Assembly (NCBI GenBank): GCA_934184665.1
Contig: CAKPSX010000021.1
Location: 1-23,993, forward strand
Direction: 5' to 3'
Source of the DNA: an uncultured Clostridia bacterium
GTDB lineage: Bacteria; Bacillota; Clostridia; TANB77; CAG-508
DNA: 23,993 bases
Shown: positions 15,903 to 23,279 of the stretch, in pieces
Numbering within the stretch: position 1 is the first letter of the stretch
Layout: every line of letters starts with the position of its first letter
Program-made: the position numbers and the translations under genes
Notes under the pieces: model-generated
What the model was told of the DNA's origin: nothing
The model's database searches: none
What the model saw: only the letters and a program-made list of their open reading frames with translations

Positions 15903-17195
15903 CTATGCATAAGCTTGACGCTTTTTGAAAGACAATAGATTAGTGATTTCTTTTTCTGTTCCTTTGGCCTTTTTAGCTTTCTGTGCAACTTCTTGTTCAT
16001 TTTGTTTTCTTTGTCTTTCTGCCATAGTTTCACATATTGCTTTTTGATATGTGAAATGTGTATCTTGTGCAATTTTTGCCCAATTATAATTATTTTTTAC
16101 TTTTGCTTTTGCTTTTCTTACTATATTTTCATATAACTCTGGATTATATAGTAATTCTAATATTGAATCTGCTATTGAGTTTGCATTACCACAATAACTC
16201 TTCATTCCTGTTTCTCTATGTTCAACTATTTCTCCAAGACCACCTGCATCAGATACAACTATTGGTCTTTCTGCAAGCATTCCTTCTAATGCTACTATTC
16301 CGAATGGTTCATATGTGCTTGGGAAAACTGATATATCTGCGGCTTTGTACATTCTTTCTACATCTTTTCCGCCCAAGTAACCTGCAAAATATACTTTATT
16401 TCCTAAACCTAACGCATCTGCTTCTGCTCTAAGCTCGTCTAGCATTCCGCCTTTACCTGCAATTACAAGTTTTGCATCATGATAACCTGCTAATATTTTT
16501 GGCATTGCTGCAATTAAATGTTGAACACCTTTTTCATTTACAAGTCTACCCATAAATAAAATTATTTTTTCATTATCCATTGCAAATCTTCTTCTAAATG
16601 TATAATCTCTATCTATTCCTGTAAATTTATTTAAATTCACACCATTTGCTACTACATTTATTTTCTCAAATGGTAATCCGAATAGTCTTTGAATTTCGCT
16701 CTTCATATAATTACTATTTACTATTACCTCTGTTGCCTCATATGTTAGCATCCATTCTGTATCATTTATATATCTTTGTGTTTCATCATGTATTCCACTA
16801 TTTCTTCCTGCCTCTGTTGCATGTATTGTTGCTACAATTGGGATGTTATATGAATTTTTTATTGTTTTGGCTGCTGATGCTACTAGCCAGTCATGTGCAT
16901 GTATTATATCAAAATTGCCTTCTTCTGCAATTATTTTATTTGCCTCAGTTATCATGTTGAAATTCATTTGCATTATCCAATCTATAAAATTATTTGGATT
17001 TATCATATAATTATCAACCCTGTGAACTTTAACCCCCTTATCATCTTCATAATATGGGGCATTACCCTCTCTATAGGTAATTACTGTTACTTCATGCCCA
17101 TCTTTTATTAATCTATGTGATAAATCATAGACTACTCTAGCTATTCCTCCTACCACTCTTGGTGGATATTCCCATGTTAGCATCAATATTTTCAT
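15903..17195 (-). CDS. Glycosyltransferase family 4 protein
   Basis: 430 residues, GT-B fold. The start M-K-I-L-M-L-T-W-E-Y-P-P-R-V-V-G-G-I-A-R is the glycine-loop acceptor side typical of GT4/GT5 enzymes. The donor side has F-M-G-R-L-V-N-E-K-G at 214-223 and the EX7E motif E296-P-F-G-I-V-A-L-E304. A lysine/glutamine-rich tail (about 390-430) extends past the catalytic domain. Such enzymes move a sugar from a nucleotide donor to a glycan, lipid or glucan acceptor; donor and acceptor cannot be told here. The ATG at 17195 follows AAAGGAG. YlbF follows it closely. Confidence 0.9.
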   Translation of the reverse strand: MKILMLTWEYPPRVVGGIARVVYDLSHRLIKDGHEVTVITYREGNAPYYEDDKGVKVHRVDNYMINPNNFIDWIMQMNFNMITEANKIIAEEGNFDIIHAHDWLVASAAKTIKNSYNIPIVATIHATEAGRNSGIHDETQRYINDTEWMLTYEATEVIVNSNYMKSEIQRLFGLPFEKINVVANGVNLNKFTGIDRDYTFRRRFAMDNEKIILFMGRLVNEKGVQHLIAAMPKILAGYHDAKLVIAGKGGMLDELRAEADALGLGNKVYFAGYLGGKDVERMYKAADISVFPSTYEPFGIVALEGMLAERPIVVSDAGGLGEIVEHRETGMKSYCGNANSIADSILELLYNPELYENIVRKAKAKVKNNYNWAKIAQDTHFTYQKAICETMAERQRKQNEQEVAQKAKKAKGTEKEITNLLSFKKRQAYA

Positions 17196-17248
17196 TGATT
17201 TTCTCCTTTCTTTTTATGCTCTTCTTTTGTTACATAATCTCTTTGTAT

Positions 17249-17277
17249 ATTTTATACAAAATATTCTGTTTTGTAAA
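17249..17277 (-). promoter_or_regulatory. Putative sigma-A promoter of the glycosyltransferase operon
   Basis: TTTACA (17277-17272), 17 bp, TAAAAT (17254-17249). An overlapping TATAAA two bases upstream is an alternative -10. Confidence 0.4.
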
Positions 17278-17331
17278 TATTTTCTACAAATTTTGTATTG
17301 AAAAATTTACTCTTTCAGTTTGTCCCAAAAA

Positions 17332-18054
17332 TTATTCATCTATTTTCTGATATTGACCATTACTCACTTTATATTTACCATCTCCTTGGTAACAATCTAC
17401 CACAAAATCAATATCTTCTAATACATAATCTCTTTTTTCAGTTAAATCTTTTAAAAATATATATCCATCATCTTCTACAGCCATATATACATGTCCTTCT
17501 CGTTTATAATCTGATGCTCGTTCATTTTCTTCCGACTTCAAATATTTCACATCTTCACTCGCAATTTCAACAGCTTCTTTTTTTAAGTCTGCTCTTACTT
17601 CTATACTTCCATCATCTTTATACTGAAAAATTATATCTTCATCATCAAATCCAGATGGAACTTCATCTTTTGATAAATTTATGTGTTCAATATTTCCATT
17701 TTCGAATTTATCAACATTATATATTGGATTATTTGTTGGTCCATTTGCAGTAAATTGTTTTCTATATAAAGTTCCTTCTTTTTCAGCCAACTTCAATATA
17801 CTATCATCTACTGCTTTGTCCAATTTATCCCTGTATTTAACATCAGCACCCCACCTAGATATGCCAATATTTGCTGCAACATTATATTCCATAAATCTCT
17901 GGCAATCCCAATAGTCACTATATTTGTTGTGTTGGCTAATTACATTTTGTTTTCCATTTTTTTCTATATAACTAGTTAATTCTTTCATAAAATTTTGTAC
18001 ATGCTCATTTTCTTTTGCATTATTAATTAATTTATTGAAAATGTCTAAATCCAA
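17332..18054 (-). CDS. Acidic cytosolic protein of unknown family, downstream of a secreted nuclease
   Basis: 240 residues, no signal peptide or membrane segment, clearly rich in Asp and Glu. I do not recognise the family. The N-terminal third is helical and charged. The middle has a G-I-S-R-W-G-A-D segment and Y-R-K-Q-F-T-A-N-G-P. The C-terminal half looks beta-rich with many acidic residues (S-G-F-D-D-E-D-I at about 133-140; D-I-D-F-V-V-D-C-Y near the end). It starts with TTG at 18054, 11 nt after AAGGAG, and follows the nuclease gene by 23 nt, so the two are very probably co-transcribed. Bacillus nucA-nin pairs a nuclease with its inhibitor; an inhibitor or immunity role here is only inference. 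Confidence 0.7.
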   Translation of the reverse strand: MDLDIFNKLINNAKENEHVQNFMKELTSYIEKNGKQNVISQHNKYSDYWDCQRFMEYNVAANIGISRWGADVKYRDKLDKAVDDSILKLAEKEGTLYRKQFTANGPTNNPIYNVDKFENGNIEHINLSKDEVPSGFDDEDIIFQYKDDGSIEVRADLKKEAVEIASEDVKYLKSEENERASDYKREGHVYMAVEDDGYIFLKDLTEKRDYVLEDIDFVVDCYQGDGKYKVSNGQYQKIDE

Positions 18055-18077
18055 TAAACACCACTCTCCTTATCATT

Positions 18078-18806
18078 TTATTTTTTACTACTTTCCCCTG
18101 TTGAATAATCTATATTAATACCTGGCTGAATATTATATACAAATACATTAAAACATACATTTTTCCCTTTATCTTCTACTGAATAAGCTTCCATTTCTAC
18201 ACCATTTGCTACAAGATTATCTCCTTTGAAGATTGGTGTTACTCTATATAATACATGATTATTCGGATTGTCCTGAATATATTCTGCAACTTTATTTTCA
18301 AATGGTAACATTCCAGTAACATTAAAGTATCTTGTTCCTGTAATTAAGTTAAGTTCATTAGCATCTTCCCCTGCTAATTGATGACCTATCAAATGGCATC
18401 TATTATACAAATATTCTCCATTATATTTCTTTTGTTTCCATCCAGTTGGCTTTACATCACTAATATCTCCTCTCTCTTGAGTTGGCATTATCTCTTTACA
18501 AATATTAGCATATGCAACTCCACACCTTCCTAGAACATCTAACTCACTATAAGTTTCAAAACTTTTGGTAGTATAGTCATTCTCATTAAAATATGGAACA
18601 TTGTTATTTATAGTTATATATGCTTCACCAGAATAATCAGGAATATCATTCACATCATAATATGCAGATGTTTCATTCGTATTTGTATTGTTTGTATTTT
18701 CTATATCTCCATAAGAATTACTAAAAAAACCTATTATTGCACAGATTACAATTATTAATACAGATATTATTTGTTTTATATTTCTTTCTTTACTATATTT
18801 ACTCAT
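18078..18806 (-). CDS. Membrane-anchored or secreted DNA/RNA non-specific endonuclease (EndA/NucA-like)
   Basis: 242 residues. A basic N-terminus and a hydrophobic segment at about 11-29 form a signal anchor or signal peptide, followed by an Asn/Thr-rich linker. The nuclease domain carries Y-N-R-C-H-L-I-G-H-Q-L-A-G at about 134-146, the beta-beta-alpha-metal motif (N-R-x-H-L-I) of the Endonuclease_NS_2 group. The conserved N-L-I-T-G-T-R-x-F-N-V-T-G-M and P-F-E-N (Asn171) follow. Streptococcal EndA and related nucleases degrade extracellular DNA or act in DNA uptake. Start: ATG 18806 with AAGGA about 11 nt upstream; a TTG at 18833 is an alternative. The unknown acidic protein follows at once. 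Confidence 0.88.
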   Translation of the reverse strand: MSKYSKERNIKQIISVLIIVICAIIGFFSNSYGDIENTNNTNTNETSAYYDVNDIPDYSGEAYITINNNVPYFNENDYTTKSFETYSELDVLGRCGVAYANICKEIMPTQERGDISDVKPTGWKQKKYNGEYLYNRCHLIGHQLAGEDANELNLITGTRYFNVTGMLPFENKVAEYIQDNPNNHVLYRVTPIFKGDNLVANGVEMEAYSVEDKGKNVCFNVFVYNIQPGINIDYSTGESSKK

Positions 18807-18837
18807 TTTAATATCATTCCTTTTTAGGTACAAACTC

Positions 18838-18881
18838 GGTTGGAAAAAAACTAAGTTTAAAATTGTAATTAGTTTTCAACC
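18838..18881 (-). promoter_or_regulatory. Leader hairpin upstream of the nuclease gene
   Basis: Minus strand arms GGTTG-AAAACTAA and TTAGTTTT-CAACC, with an asymmetric T bulge and a loop of about 14 nt. It lies between the putative promoter (18903-18931) and the nuclease start; no T-run follows it. Confidence 0.4.
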
Positions 18882-18902
18882 TTTTAACTCCTTTTCGCTG
18901 TT

Positions 18903-18931
18903 ATTTTATCACATTCTATAAGACAAAACAA
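18903..18931 (-). promoter_or_regulatory. Putative sigma-A promoter of the nuclease operon
   Basis: TTGTTT (18931-18926), 17 bp, TAAAAT (18908-18903). The -35 overlaps the T-run of the preceding terminator. Confidence 0.4.
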
Positions 18932-18960
18932 TAGAAGTGTAATTAATATTACACTTCTAT
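18931..18960 (-). terminator. Intrinsic terminator of the 89-residue protein gene
   Basis: Perfect 13-bp stem, ATAGAAGTGTAAT / ATTACACTTCTAT, with a 4-nt loop. It begins inside the stop codon of the gene at 18957. On the minus strand TGTTTTG follows; on the plus strand a T/C-rich run follows, so it may work both ways. Confidence 0.75.
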
Positions 18961-19226
18961 CTTTCTTTTTCTTGATTATCACGATTTTTAGTTATATTCC
19001 CTTTACTCTGAAAGTTCTCCTTTTCCTCGCTTTTAAGAACTCTTTTTAAACCTTTTTTCATATCTTCTTTTTCATCATAGCCTGTCCACGCAATGCCATT
19101 TGCAGTTTTTAATAATTGTTGTGCTGCCTCTGGAGCTATGTGATATTTTTTTATTGCTTCTTCTAATGTATTTTCTTCACTTTGTGGATTTAACCATACA
19201 TTAAAGAAATCTCTTATTTTTCCCAT
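18957..19226 (-). CDS. Small hypothetical protein, 89 residues
   Basis: I do not recognise the family. The first 65 or so residues look folded and helical: F-F-N-V-W-L-N-P near the start, a helix around residues 19-27, I-A-P-E-A-A-Q-Q-L-L-K at 30-40, then A-N-G-I-A-W-T-G-Y-D. The last 25 residues are polar and charged and probably disordered. The I-A-P-E-A-A-Q-Q-L-L run could be part of a small helix-turn-helix, but this is weak. It has a good start (ATG with AGGAGG), its own promoter overlapped by a 26-bp palindrome, and its own terminator, so it is a real monocistronic gene. Confidence 0.72.
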   Translation of the reverse strand: MGKIRDFFNVWLNPQSEENTLEEAIKKYHIAPEAAQQLLKTANGIAWTGYDEKEDMKKGLKRVLKSEEKENFQSKGNITKNRDNQEKER

Positions 19227-19275
19227 AATAACATCCTCCTAATTAAATTAGGCTTACCTTTCTTTTTTAGATTAT

Positions 19276-19301
19276 ACAAAGTTATTATACCATAACTTTG
19301 T
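19276..19301. promoter_or_regulatory. 26-bp perfect palindrome (operator candidate)
   Basis: ACAAAGTTAT, 6 bp, ATAACTTTGT. It covers the -10 element and most of the spacer of the promoter of the 89-residue gene, where a bound dimeric repressor would block RNA polymerase. It resembles no Gram-positive box that I know (not CIRCE, LexA, Fur, Rex or CcpA). Confidence 0.6.
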
Positions 19302-19312
19302 CCGCAAATCAA
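19284..19312 (-). promoter_or_regulatory. Sigma-A type promoter of the 89-residue gene
   Basis: TTGATT (19312-19307), 17 bp, TATAAT (19289-19284), giving a leader of about 50 nt. Confidence 0.65.
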
Positions 19313-19414
19313 TAGTTTTTCTTTATTTTGCTAATATTATTTTATGTTAACTATTTTTAGGGGATTGCATACTTAGTGTGCACATTATATTAATTGACCA
19401 ATATGTACTTTTAT

Positions 19415-20701
19415 TTACTGCTTACTATTATTTATAATATTCTTACAACTGCTTATAATTTCTTCTTCATTTAGATTAACCAATTTTCTATTTTCCATAA
19501 GAATATTACCACCTACAATTGTTGTAATAACATTTGTCCCTTTAGCATTATAAACAATATCTGAAAAGATGTCATTTATAGGTTGTAGAATAACATCATC
19601 TAAATCTAATATAATTAAATCCGCTAATTTTCCTTCTTCAATACTACCAAGTATATTTTCTTTATTCAAAGCTTTAGCTCCATTGATTGTAGCCATTTTT
19701 AATATTTCATATGCTGGTAATAGTTTAGGATTTTCATTAATACCTTTTTGTAAAAGACCAGTAAATTTCATAGTATCAAACATATCTAAATTACAGCCAC
19801 TACCTTGACCATCTGTACCAAGTGAAACAATTATATTATTTTCCATCATTTTTGGAATATCAGCGATACCACAAGCAAGTTTTAGATTGCTTACAGGGCA
19901 ATGTGCTACCTTGATATTATAGTCTGATAAAACTTTAAAATCATCATCTTTTAATTTTACACAATGAGCAAAAACACTATTTGTATTTTTAAAATTATCT
20001 CTAACAACTTCAAAAGGTTTTTTACCATTTTGGTTTTGTATAATATCTTGTTCTTCTTTTGAATTTTCAAGATAATGCATATGTATATTTAAGCCATATT
20101 TTTGTGCAAGTGAAATAGCTTTTTTAACACATTGTTCACTTGTTGTGTATAAACCATGTATTCCAACATTAATATAAAGATTTTCATATTTATTATTATA
20201 CTCTTTTATAAAATTTTCTAGTTCTTCAAGTCTTTCATCACCATTGCCACCAATATCCATTATAGTACGTGTAAGTTCACATCTGATACCAGATTCAATT
20301 ACTGCTTTTGCAATACTTTCTTGGAAAAAGTATTGGTCATTTACAGTTGTAGTTCCTGTTTTAATCATTTCTATACAAGACAATAAAGAAGATTTATAAA
20401 CATCATCTGGTGTAAGTTTATCTTCAATAGGCCAGATTTTTTCTGTTAACCAATCTTGTGTTGTATAACCATCTACAGACTCCCTAAAAATACTCATTCC
20501 TATATGTGAATGTGTATTAATAAATCCAGGTAAACCATATTTACCTGTTGCATCAATTACTTTTAAATCATCTGTGCTTGGTAAATTAGAACCAATTTTC
20601 TCAATCTTGTTATTTTTTAAAAGAATATCTATATTGTAATCAATTTTATCTCTGTTACAATCCATTGAAATTAAATTACAATTTTTAATTAAAATATTCA
20701 T
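19415..20701 (-). CDS. Amidohydrolase of the MTA/SAH deaminase (MtaD) type
   Basis: 428 residues, the normal length. Metal and active-site residues are in place: His64 and His66 (N-T-H-S-H), His209 and Glu212 (H-M-H-Y-L-E), His246 (F-A-H-C-V), and Asp297 (S-L-G-T-D-G). The V-A-H-C-P-V-S-N-L-K-L-A-C-G segment is typical of the MtaD/SsnA/TrzN group. MtaD enzymes deaminate 5'-methylthioadenosine and S-adenosylhomocysteine to the inosyl forms. The group includes other aminohydrolases, so the exact substrate is not certain. The ATG at 20701 follows GAGGTGG. It appears to be a single-gene unit with its own promoter. Confidence 0.87.
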   Translation of the reverse strand: MNILIKNCNLISMDCNRDKIDYNIDILLKNNKIEKIGSNLPSTDDLKVIDATGKYGLPGFINTHSHIGMSIFRESVDGYTTQDWLTEKIWPIEDKLTPDDVYKSSLLSCIEMIKTGTTTVNDQYFFQESIAKAVIESGIRCELTRTIMDIGGNGDERLEELENFIKEYNNKYENLYINVGIHGLYTTSEQCVKKAISLAQKYGLNIHMHYLENSKEEQDIIQNQNGKKPFEVVRDNFKNTNSVFAHCVKLKDDDFKVLSDYNIKVAHCPVSNLKLACGIADIPKMMENNIIVSLGTDGQGSGCNLDMFDTMKFTGLLQKGINENPKLLPAYEILKMATINGAKALNKENILGSIEEGKLADLIILDLDDVILQPINDIFSDIVYNAKGTNVITTIVGGNILMENRKLVNLNEEEIISSCKNIINNSKQ

Positions 20702-20743
20702 TAAACCACCTCAATTATTAAAATATAAATTCTTACTTTGTTC

Positions 20744-20772
20744 ATTGTACTACATAATATTGGCAAAATCAA
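20744..20772 (-). promoter_or_regulatory. Putative sigma-A promoter of the amidohydrolase gene
   Basis: TTGATT (20772-20767), 17 bp, TACAAT (20749-20744), about 43 nt before the start codon. Confidence 0.5.
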
Positions 20773-20805
20773 GGAAATATTTTTTAGTGAATACCACAAA
20801 GCAAA

Positions 20806-20833
20806 AAGTTATTTCTCATTTGCGAAATAACTT
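20806..20833. promoter_or_regulatory. Palindrome overlapping the -35 of the ATPase remnant
   Basis: AAGTTATTTC, 8 nt, GAAATAACTT: a perfect 10-bp inverted repeat whose right arm runs into the -35 at 20832. On the minus strand it is followed by a T-run, so a leftover terminator is an alternative reading; however, no minus-strand gene ends nearby. Confidence 0.5.
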
Positions 20834-20860
20834 GGCAGAGATGGAATAAAAGTTTATACT
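20832..20860 (+). promoter_or_regulatory. Promoter still present ahead of the ATPase pseudogene
   Basis: TTGGCA (20832-20837), 17 bp, TATACT (20855-20860). Transcription would start about 10 nt before the ATG at 20878. Confidence 0.6.
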
Positions 20861-20877
20861 TTATATAGGTGATTTAT

Positions 20878-21641
20878 ATGTTAAAAAGAGAAATTTATTT
20901 ATCAAGAATTAGAGGTTTTTATGATAGTGACCTTGTAAAAATTTTAGTGGGAATAAGAAGATGTGGGAAATCTGTAATATTAAAACAAATAATGAATGAA
21001 CTAAAAGAAAATGGAGTAGATAAAGAACACATCATATATGTTAATTTTGAGTTTATCGAATATGAAGAATTGCAAGATTACAAAAAATTAAATAAATATA
21101 TAGACGTGAGTTTTCTGCAGAAAATGTTATCGGTTTCTTAAAGAGCGAAGGTAAATCAGTATCAACAGAAACATTGTACATATATTTAGATGCATTATGT
21201 AAGGCATTAATGATGAGAAAAATATATAGATATGACATTCATGGAAAAGCAATATTGAAAACATTAAATAAATACTATATGACTGATTTAGGCATAGCAC
21301 AAATAAAAAATAATAATTTTGAAATAAATAAAAGTCTTACTATTGAAAATGTTGTATATAATGAATTATTAATAAGAGGATATGATGTTTATATAGGAAA
21401 AACAAAAGAAGGAGAAATTGATTTTATAGCTACAAATAGTGAGGAAAAACTATACTTTCAAGTTGCATATTTGCTAGAAAGTGATAAAGTTCAAGAAAGA
21501 GAATTTGGAGCATATAAAGAAATAAATGACAATTATCCTAAATATGTTCTTTCTCTAGATAAAACAGACTTTTCAAGTGATGGGATAATTCATAAAAATA
21601 TAATTGATTGGTTGTTAGCGGAAAAGGGTATGTCAAATTAA
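20878..21641 (+). pseudogene. DUF4143-type AAA ATPase, broken by an internal deletion and frame change
   Basis: The first 75 codons give the classic N-terminus: M-L-K-R-E-I-Y-L-S-R-I-R, then V-G-I-R-R-C-G-K-S with the Walker A. The frame then shifts at about 21097-21101 (TATATA) and ends at 21141. From 21099 a second frame, about 180 codons, runs to 21641. It has the DUF4143 part: R-R-E-F-S-A-E-N-V, then L-N-K-Y-Y-M-T-D-L-G and G-E-I-D-F-I-A. The two pieces sum to about 250 residues, against about 400 for intact proteins. So about 150 codons, with Walker B, are lost as well as the frame. A sequencing error would not explain that loss. These genes are common in anaerobes and gut bacteria; their cellular role is unclear. 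Confidence 0.85.
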
Positions 21642-21652
21642 CTTGACATACC
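21627..21652. terminator. Inverted repeat at the end of the ATPase pseudogene
   Basis: GGTATGTCAA, 6 nt, TTGACATACC: perfect 10-bp arms around the stop codon of the second fragment. Neither side has a clear T-run, so termination is uncertain. Confidence 0.45.
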
Positions 21653-21751
21653 ACTTTCGAATTTACATGGCCAAATGTTTTTGACTCTTGTTTTATGTTG
21701 ACTCGTTTTGGTAGTGTTAGTGATAGAAGGTTTTGGTTGGTGGGAAATGAG

Positions 21752-23005
21752 TTATTTGATGAATAAGGTGCAGCGTAACCCGAAGCCAACGTCGCTGTCG
21801 TAAGGTTGGTAGCTGCCACGGTCCGCCGCTGGATTGTAGCTGCCGTAGTTGACGTAAACACTACCGCGAAAATTCCTGCCGTAGCCGGTTCCTGAACCAT
21901 TGGACTCTAGTGTCCAATCATATACATTTCCTGCTAAATCGAAAATATTGTTCGCATTTGTTCCTTCGTATGCTCCACTTGGGATTCTTACTGATTTGCT
22001 TTTTGCTTTGGTTGCTATACTCTTTGATGTGTTTGTATAATATGTGAAACTATTATTTTTGTAATTTCCCCAACTCGTTGAATCTGAGGCTATTTCTGCA
22101 TATGTTTTCTCTCCAGTATCAATTAACCACTTTAATGTCTCGTCCCACTGTATTCCCCATATCATTTGCACTCCTGCACTTGTTCCTGTTAACTTTCTTG
22201 CTTTTTTCCACATTGTATACCAGGTTTGGTTATTTATATCTGTGTTTATTCTTTTTACAACAGGCGTTGCTTGGCTTAGGTCTCCTGTTTCGTATCTTCC
22301 TATATAATATCCTCCATATGTTGCTACACTATTTAACATTTTGTCGAAATCTATCTCCATTTCCATTAAGAAATCTTCTCTTGACATTCCATTTAAATAT
22401 GTTGTTAAAAATGTTGATTGTTTATCATATTGGGTTGTTTGTGGCTCTTGTTTTAATGTTGAATTTTTTGTATATGAACTTTCATCAAATGTATACTGCG
22501 TTCCGTATTTCTTTCCTGTTGTTTGATCTCTCCAATACATGTCACTTACTTCTGCTATTGGTATCCATACATATTGATTTCTATTACACTGTGCATCCCA
22601 TTTATTACTATCTGTTACAGCATCTGTTCCTTCATATATTACAAATCCTCCATTCACAGAATTTTCGTCTGATGCAGAAGAAGCAGTATATCCTGTTGGC
22701 ACTGGTACGTCAACTCCATCTGAGCTTGTTACTGTTGTGAAATTATTTGTATTTCTCTTTCCTGGTTTTATTTCTCCCCATATATAATTTATCTGCTCTT
22801 TTTGATTATCTGCAGTTTCTTGTGGTGTATTATCTTTTCTTGCATTATACACAATTCCCCATATAATAGCCCCCAATATTATGGCTATTACTATTGGTAT
22901 GATAAACACCTTCTTACCATACATTATATATGCCATCTTTACATCACCAATCTTATTTACTTTTTCCTTCTCCTTTTTTCTCTGCCTTTTTCTTTGTTCA
23001 CTCAT
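21752..23005 (-). CDS. Membrane-anchored FGE/SUMF1-like C-type-lectin-fold protein, probable DGR variable target
   Basis: 417 residues. A strongly basic N-terminus (about 1-32) precedes one membrane segment (about 33-52). The rest is probably extracellular: a Thr/Asn/Asp-rich stalk, then a formylglycine-generating-enzyme/sulfatase-modifying-factor type domain (N-Q-Y-V-W-I-P-I; G-G-Y-Y-I-G-R-Y-E; R-I-P-S-G-A-Y; I-F-D-L-A-G-N-V-Y-D-W-T). The catalytic cysteine pair of true FGE is not seen. The last 40 residues are rich in Y, G, S, D and N and end G-F-G-L-R-C-T-L, the position of the variable repeat in DGR lectin-fold targets. Start: ATG 23005, with a GGAG about 14 nt upstream (weak); an in-frame ATG at 22936 also precedes the membrane segment. 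The 3' end points at the ATPase pseudogene. Confidence 0.85.
   Translation of the reverse strand: MSEQRKRQRKKEKEKVNKIGDVKMAYIMYGKKVFIIPIVIAIILGAIIWGIVYNARKDNTPQETADNQKEQINYIWGEIKPGKRNTNNFTTVTSSDGVDVPVPTGYTASSASDENSVNGGFVIYEGTDAVTDSNKWDAQCNRNQYVWIPIAEVSDMYWRDQTTGKKYGTQYTFDESSYTKNSTLKQEPQTTQYDKQSTFLTTYLNGMSREDFLMEMEIDFDKMLNSVATYGGYYIGRYETGDLSQATPVVKRINTDINNQTWYTMWKKARKLTGTSAGVQMIWGIQWDETLKWLIDTGEKTYAEIASDSTSWGNYKNNSFTYYTNTSKSIATKAKSKSVRIPSGAYEGTNANNIFDLAGNVYDWTLESNGSGTGYGRNFRGSVYVNYGSYNPAADRGSYQPYDSDVGFGLRCTLFIK
21770..21895 (-). repeat. Putative DGR variable repeat (VR)
   Basis: The last part of the lectin-fold gene is abruptly GC-rich: 37 of 60 bases in 21781-21840 and 31 of 60 in 21841-21900, against about 30% in the flanks. 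Many codons are NNC (TAC, GGC, AGC, GAC, GTC, AAC, TGC) and code for Y, G, S, D, V, N, as expected when adenines of AAC codons in a template repeat have been replaced. The end (G-F-G-L-R-C) fits the conserved G-F-R-L-R-C with AGG changed to GGG. No template repeat or reverse transcriptase was found in the window. Confidence 0.68.
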
Positions 23006-23056
23006 AGTTCATCAACACTCCAATCTTTCTTAAATTTTTATAATTTTTTACAACAT

Positions 23057-23108
23057 AAAAAGATAGCAAAAACAAACCATAAAAATTTTACGGCTCTTTA
23101 TGCTATCT
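23057..23108 (-). terminator. Two-part hairpin with T-run in the leader of the lectin-fold gene
   Basis: Outer 8-bp stem AGATAGCA / TGCTATCT (23101-23108 and 23061-23068), inner stem GCCGTAA / TTATGGT with G-T pairs, asymmetric internal loop, then five T in a row. It lies about 50 nt before the lectin-fold start codon. Confidence 0.55.
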
Positions 23109-23145
23109 CTATTAAATTTATTTATTATATTTTTTTCTTCAACGC

Positions 23146-23208
23146 TTAAAAGTGCTTGTGTGTGTGTGTGTGTACAGCCCCAAGGGTTTGCGCCATCATA
23201 ACTTTCAT
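23146..23208 (-). CDS. Possible upstream peptide, 20 residues, histidine-rich
   Basis: ATG (23208), 20 codons, TAA (23148-23146), with AAGGAG 10 nt upstream and an AAGG closer in. The second half reads H-T-H-T-H-K-H, partly from a CA repeat. It starts about 65 nt after the predicted transcription start and ends 37 nt before the terminator-like hairpin. It may be a leader peptide, a small protein, or chance. Confidence 0.35.
   Translation of the reverse strand: MKVMMAQTLGAVHTHTHKHF
23158..23173. repeat. GT/CA dinucleotide repeat, 8 units
   Basis: Sixteen bases of alternating G and T on the plus strand, rare in such AT-rich DNA. A change in unit number would shift the reading frame of the small ORF that spans it. 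Confidence 0.85.
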
Positions 23209-23279
23209 TCTACCTTTTCTCCTTCGCATTTATTATTTCCATCTTTTCTACATTTTAAACATAGAATTATTTCAAAATT

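Noticed and set aside
21770..21895. Reading the GC-rich patch as horizontally acquired DNA or an insertion
   Set aside because: It is in frame, ends with the gene, and completes the expected lectin-fold C-terminus; a variable repeat explains it better.
21538..21900. 120-codon minus-strand frame overlapping the variable-repeat region
   Set aside because: It reads the GC-rich repeat out of frame and continues into the flank and pseudogene; composition is odd and no ribosome-binding site fits. It is open only because the repeat has few A/T-rich stops.
22078..22740. 220-codon plus-strand frame opposite the lectin-fold gene
   Set aside because: Leu/Phe/Ser/His-rich antisense reading of an AT-rich gene, no family features and no ribosome-binding site.
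23057..23108. Known riboswitch class (c-di-GMP, preQ1, fluoride and others) for the lectin-fold leader
   Set aside because: The GCAAAC-like and paired segments do not fit the conserved cores that I know; only a terminator-like fold is supported.
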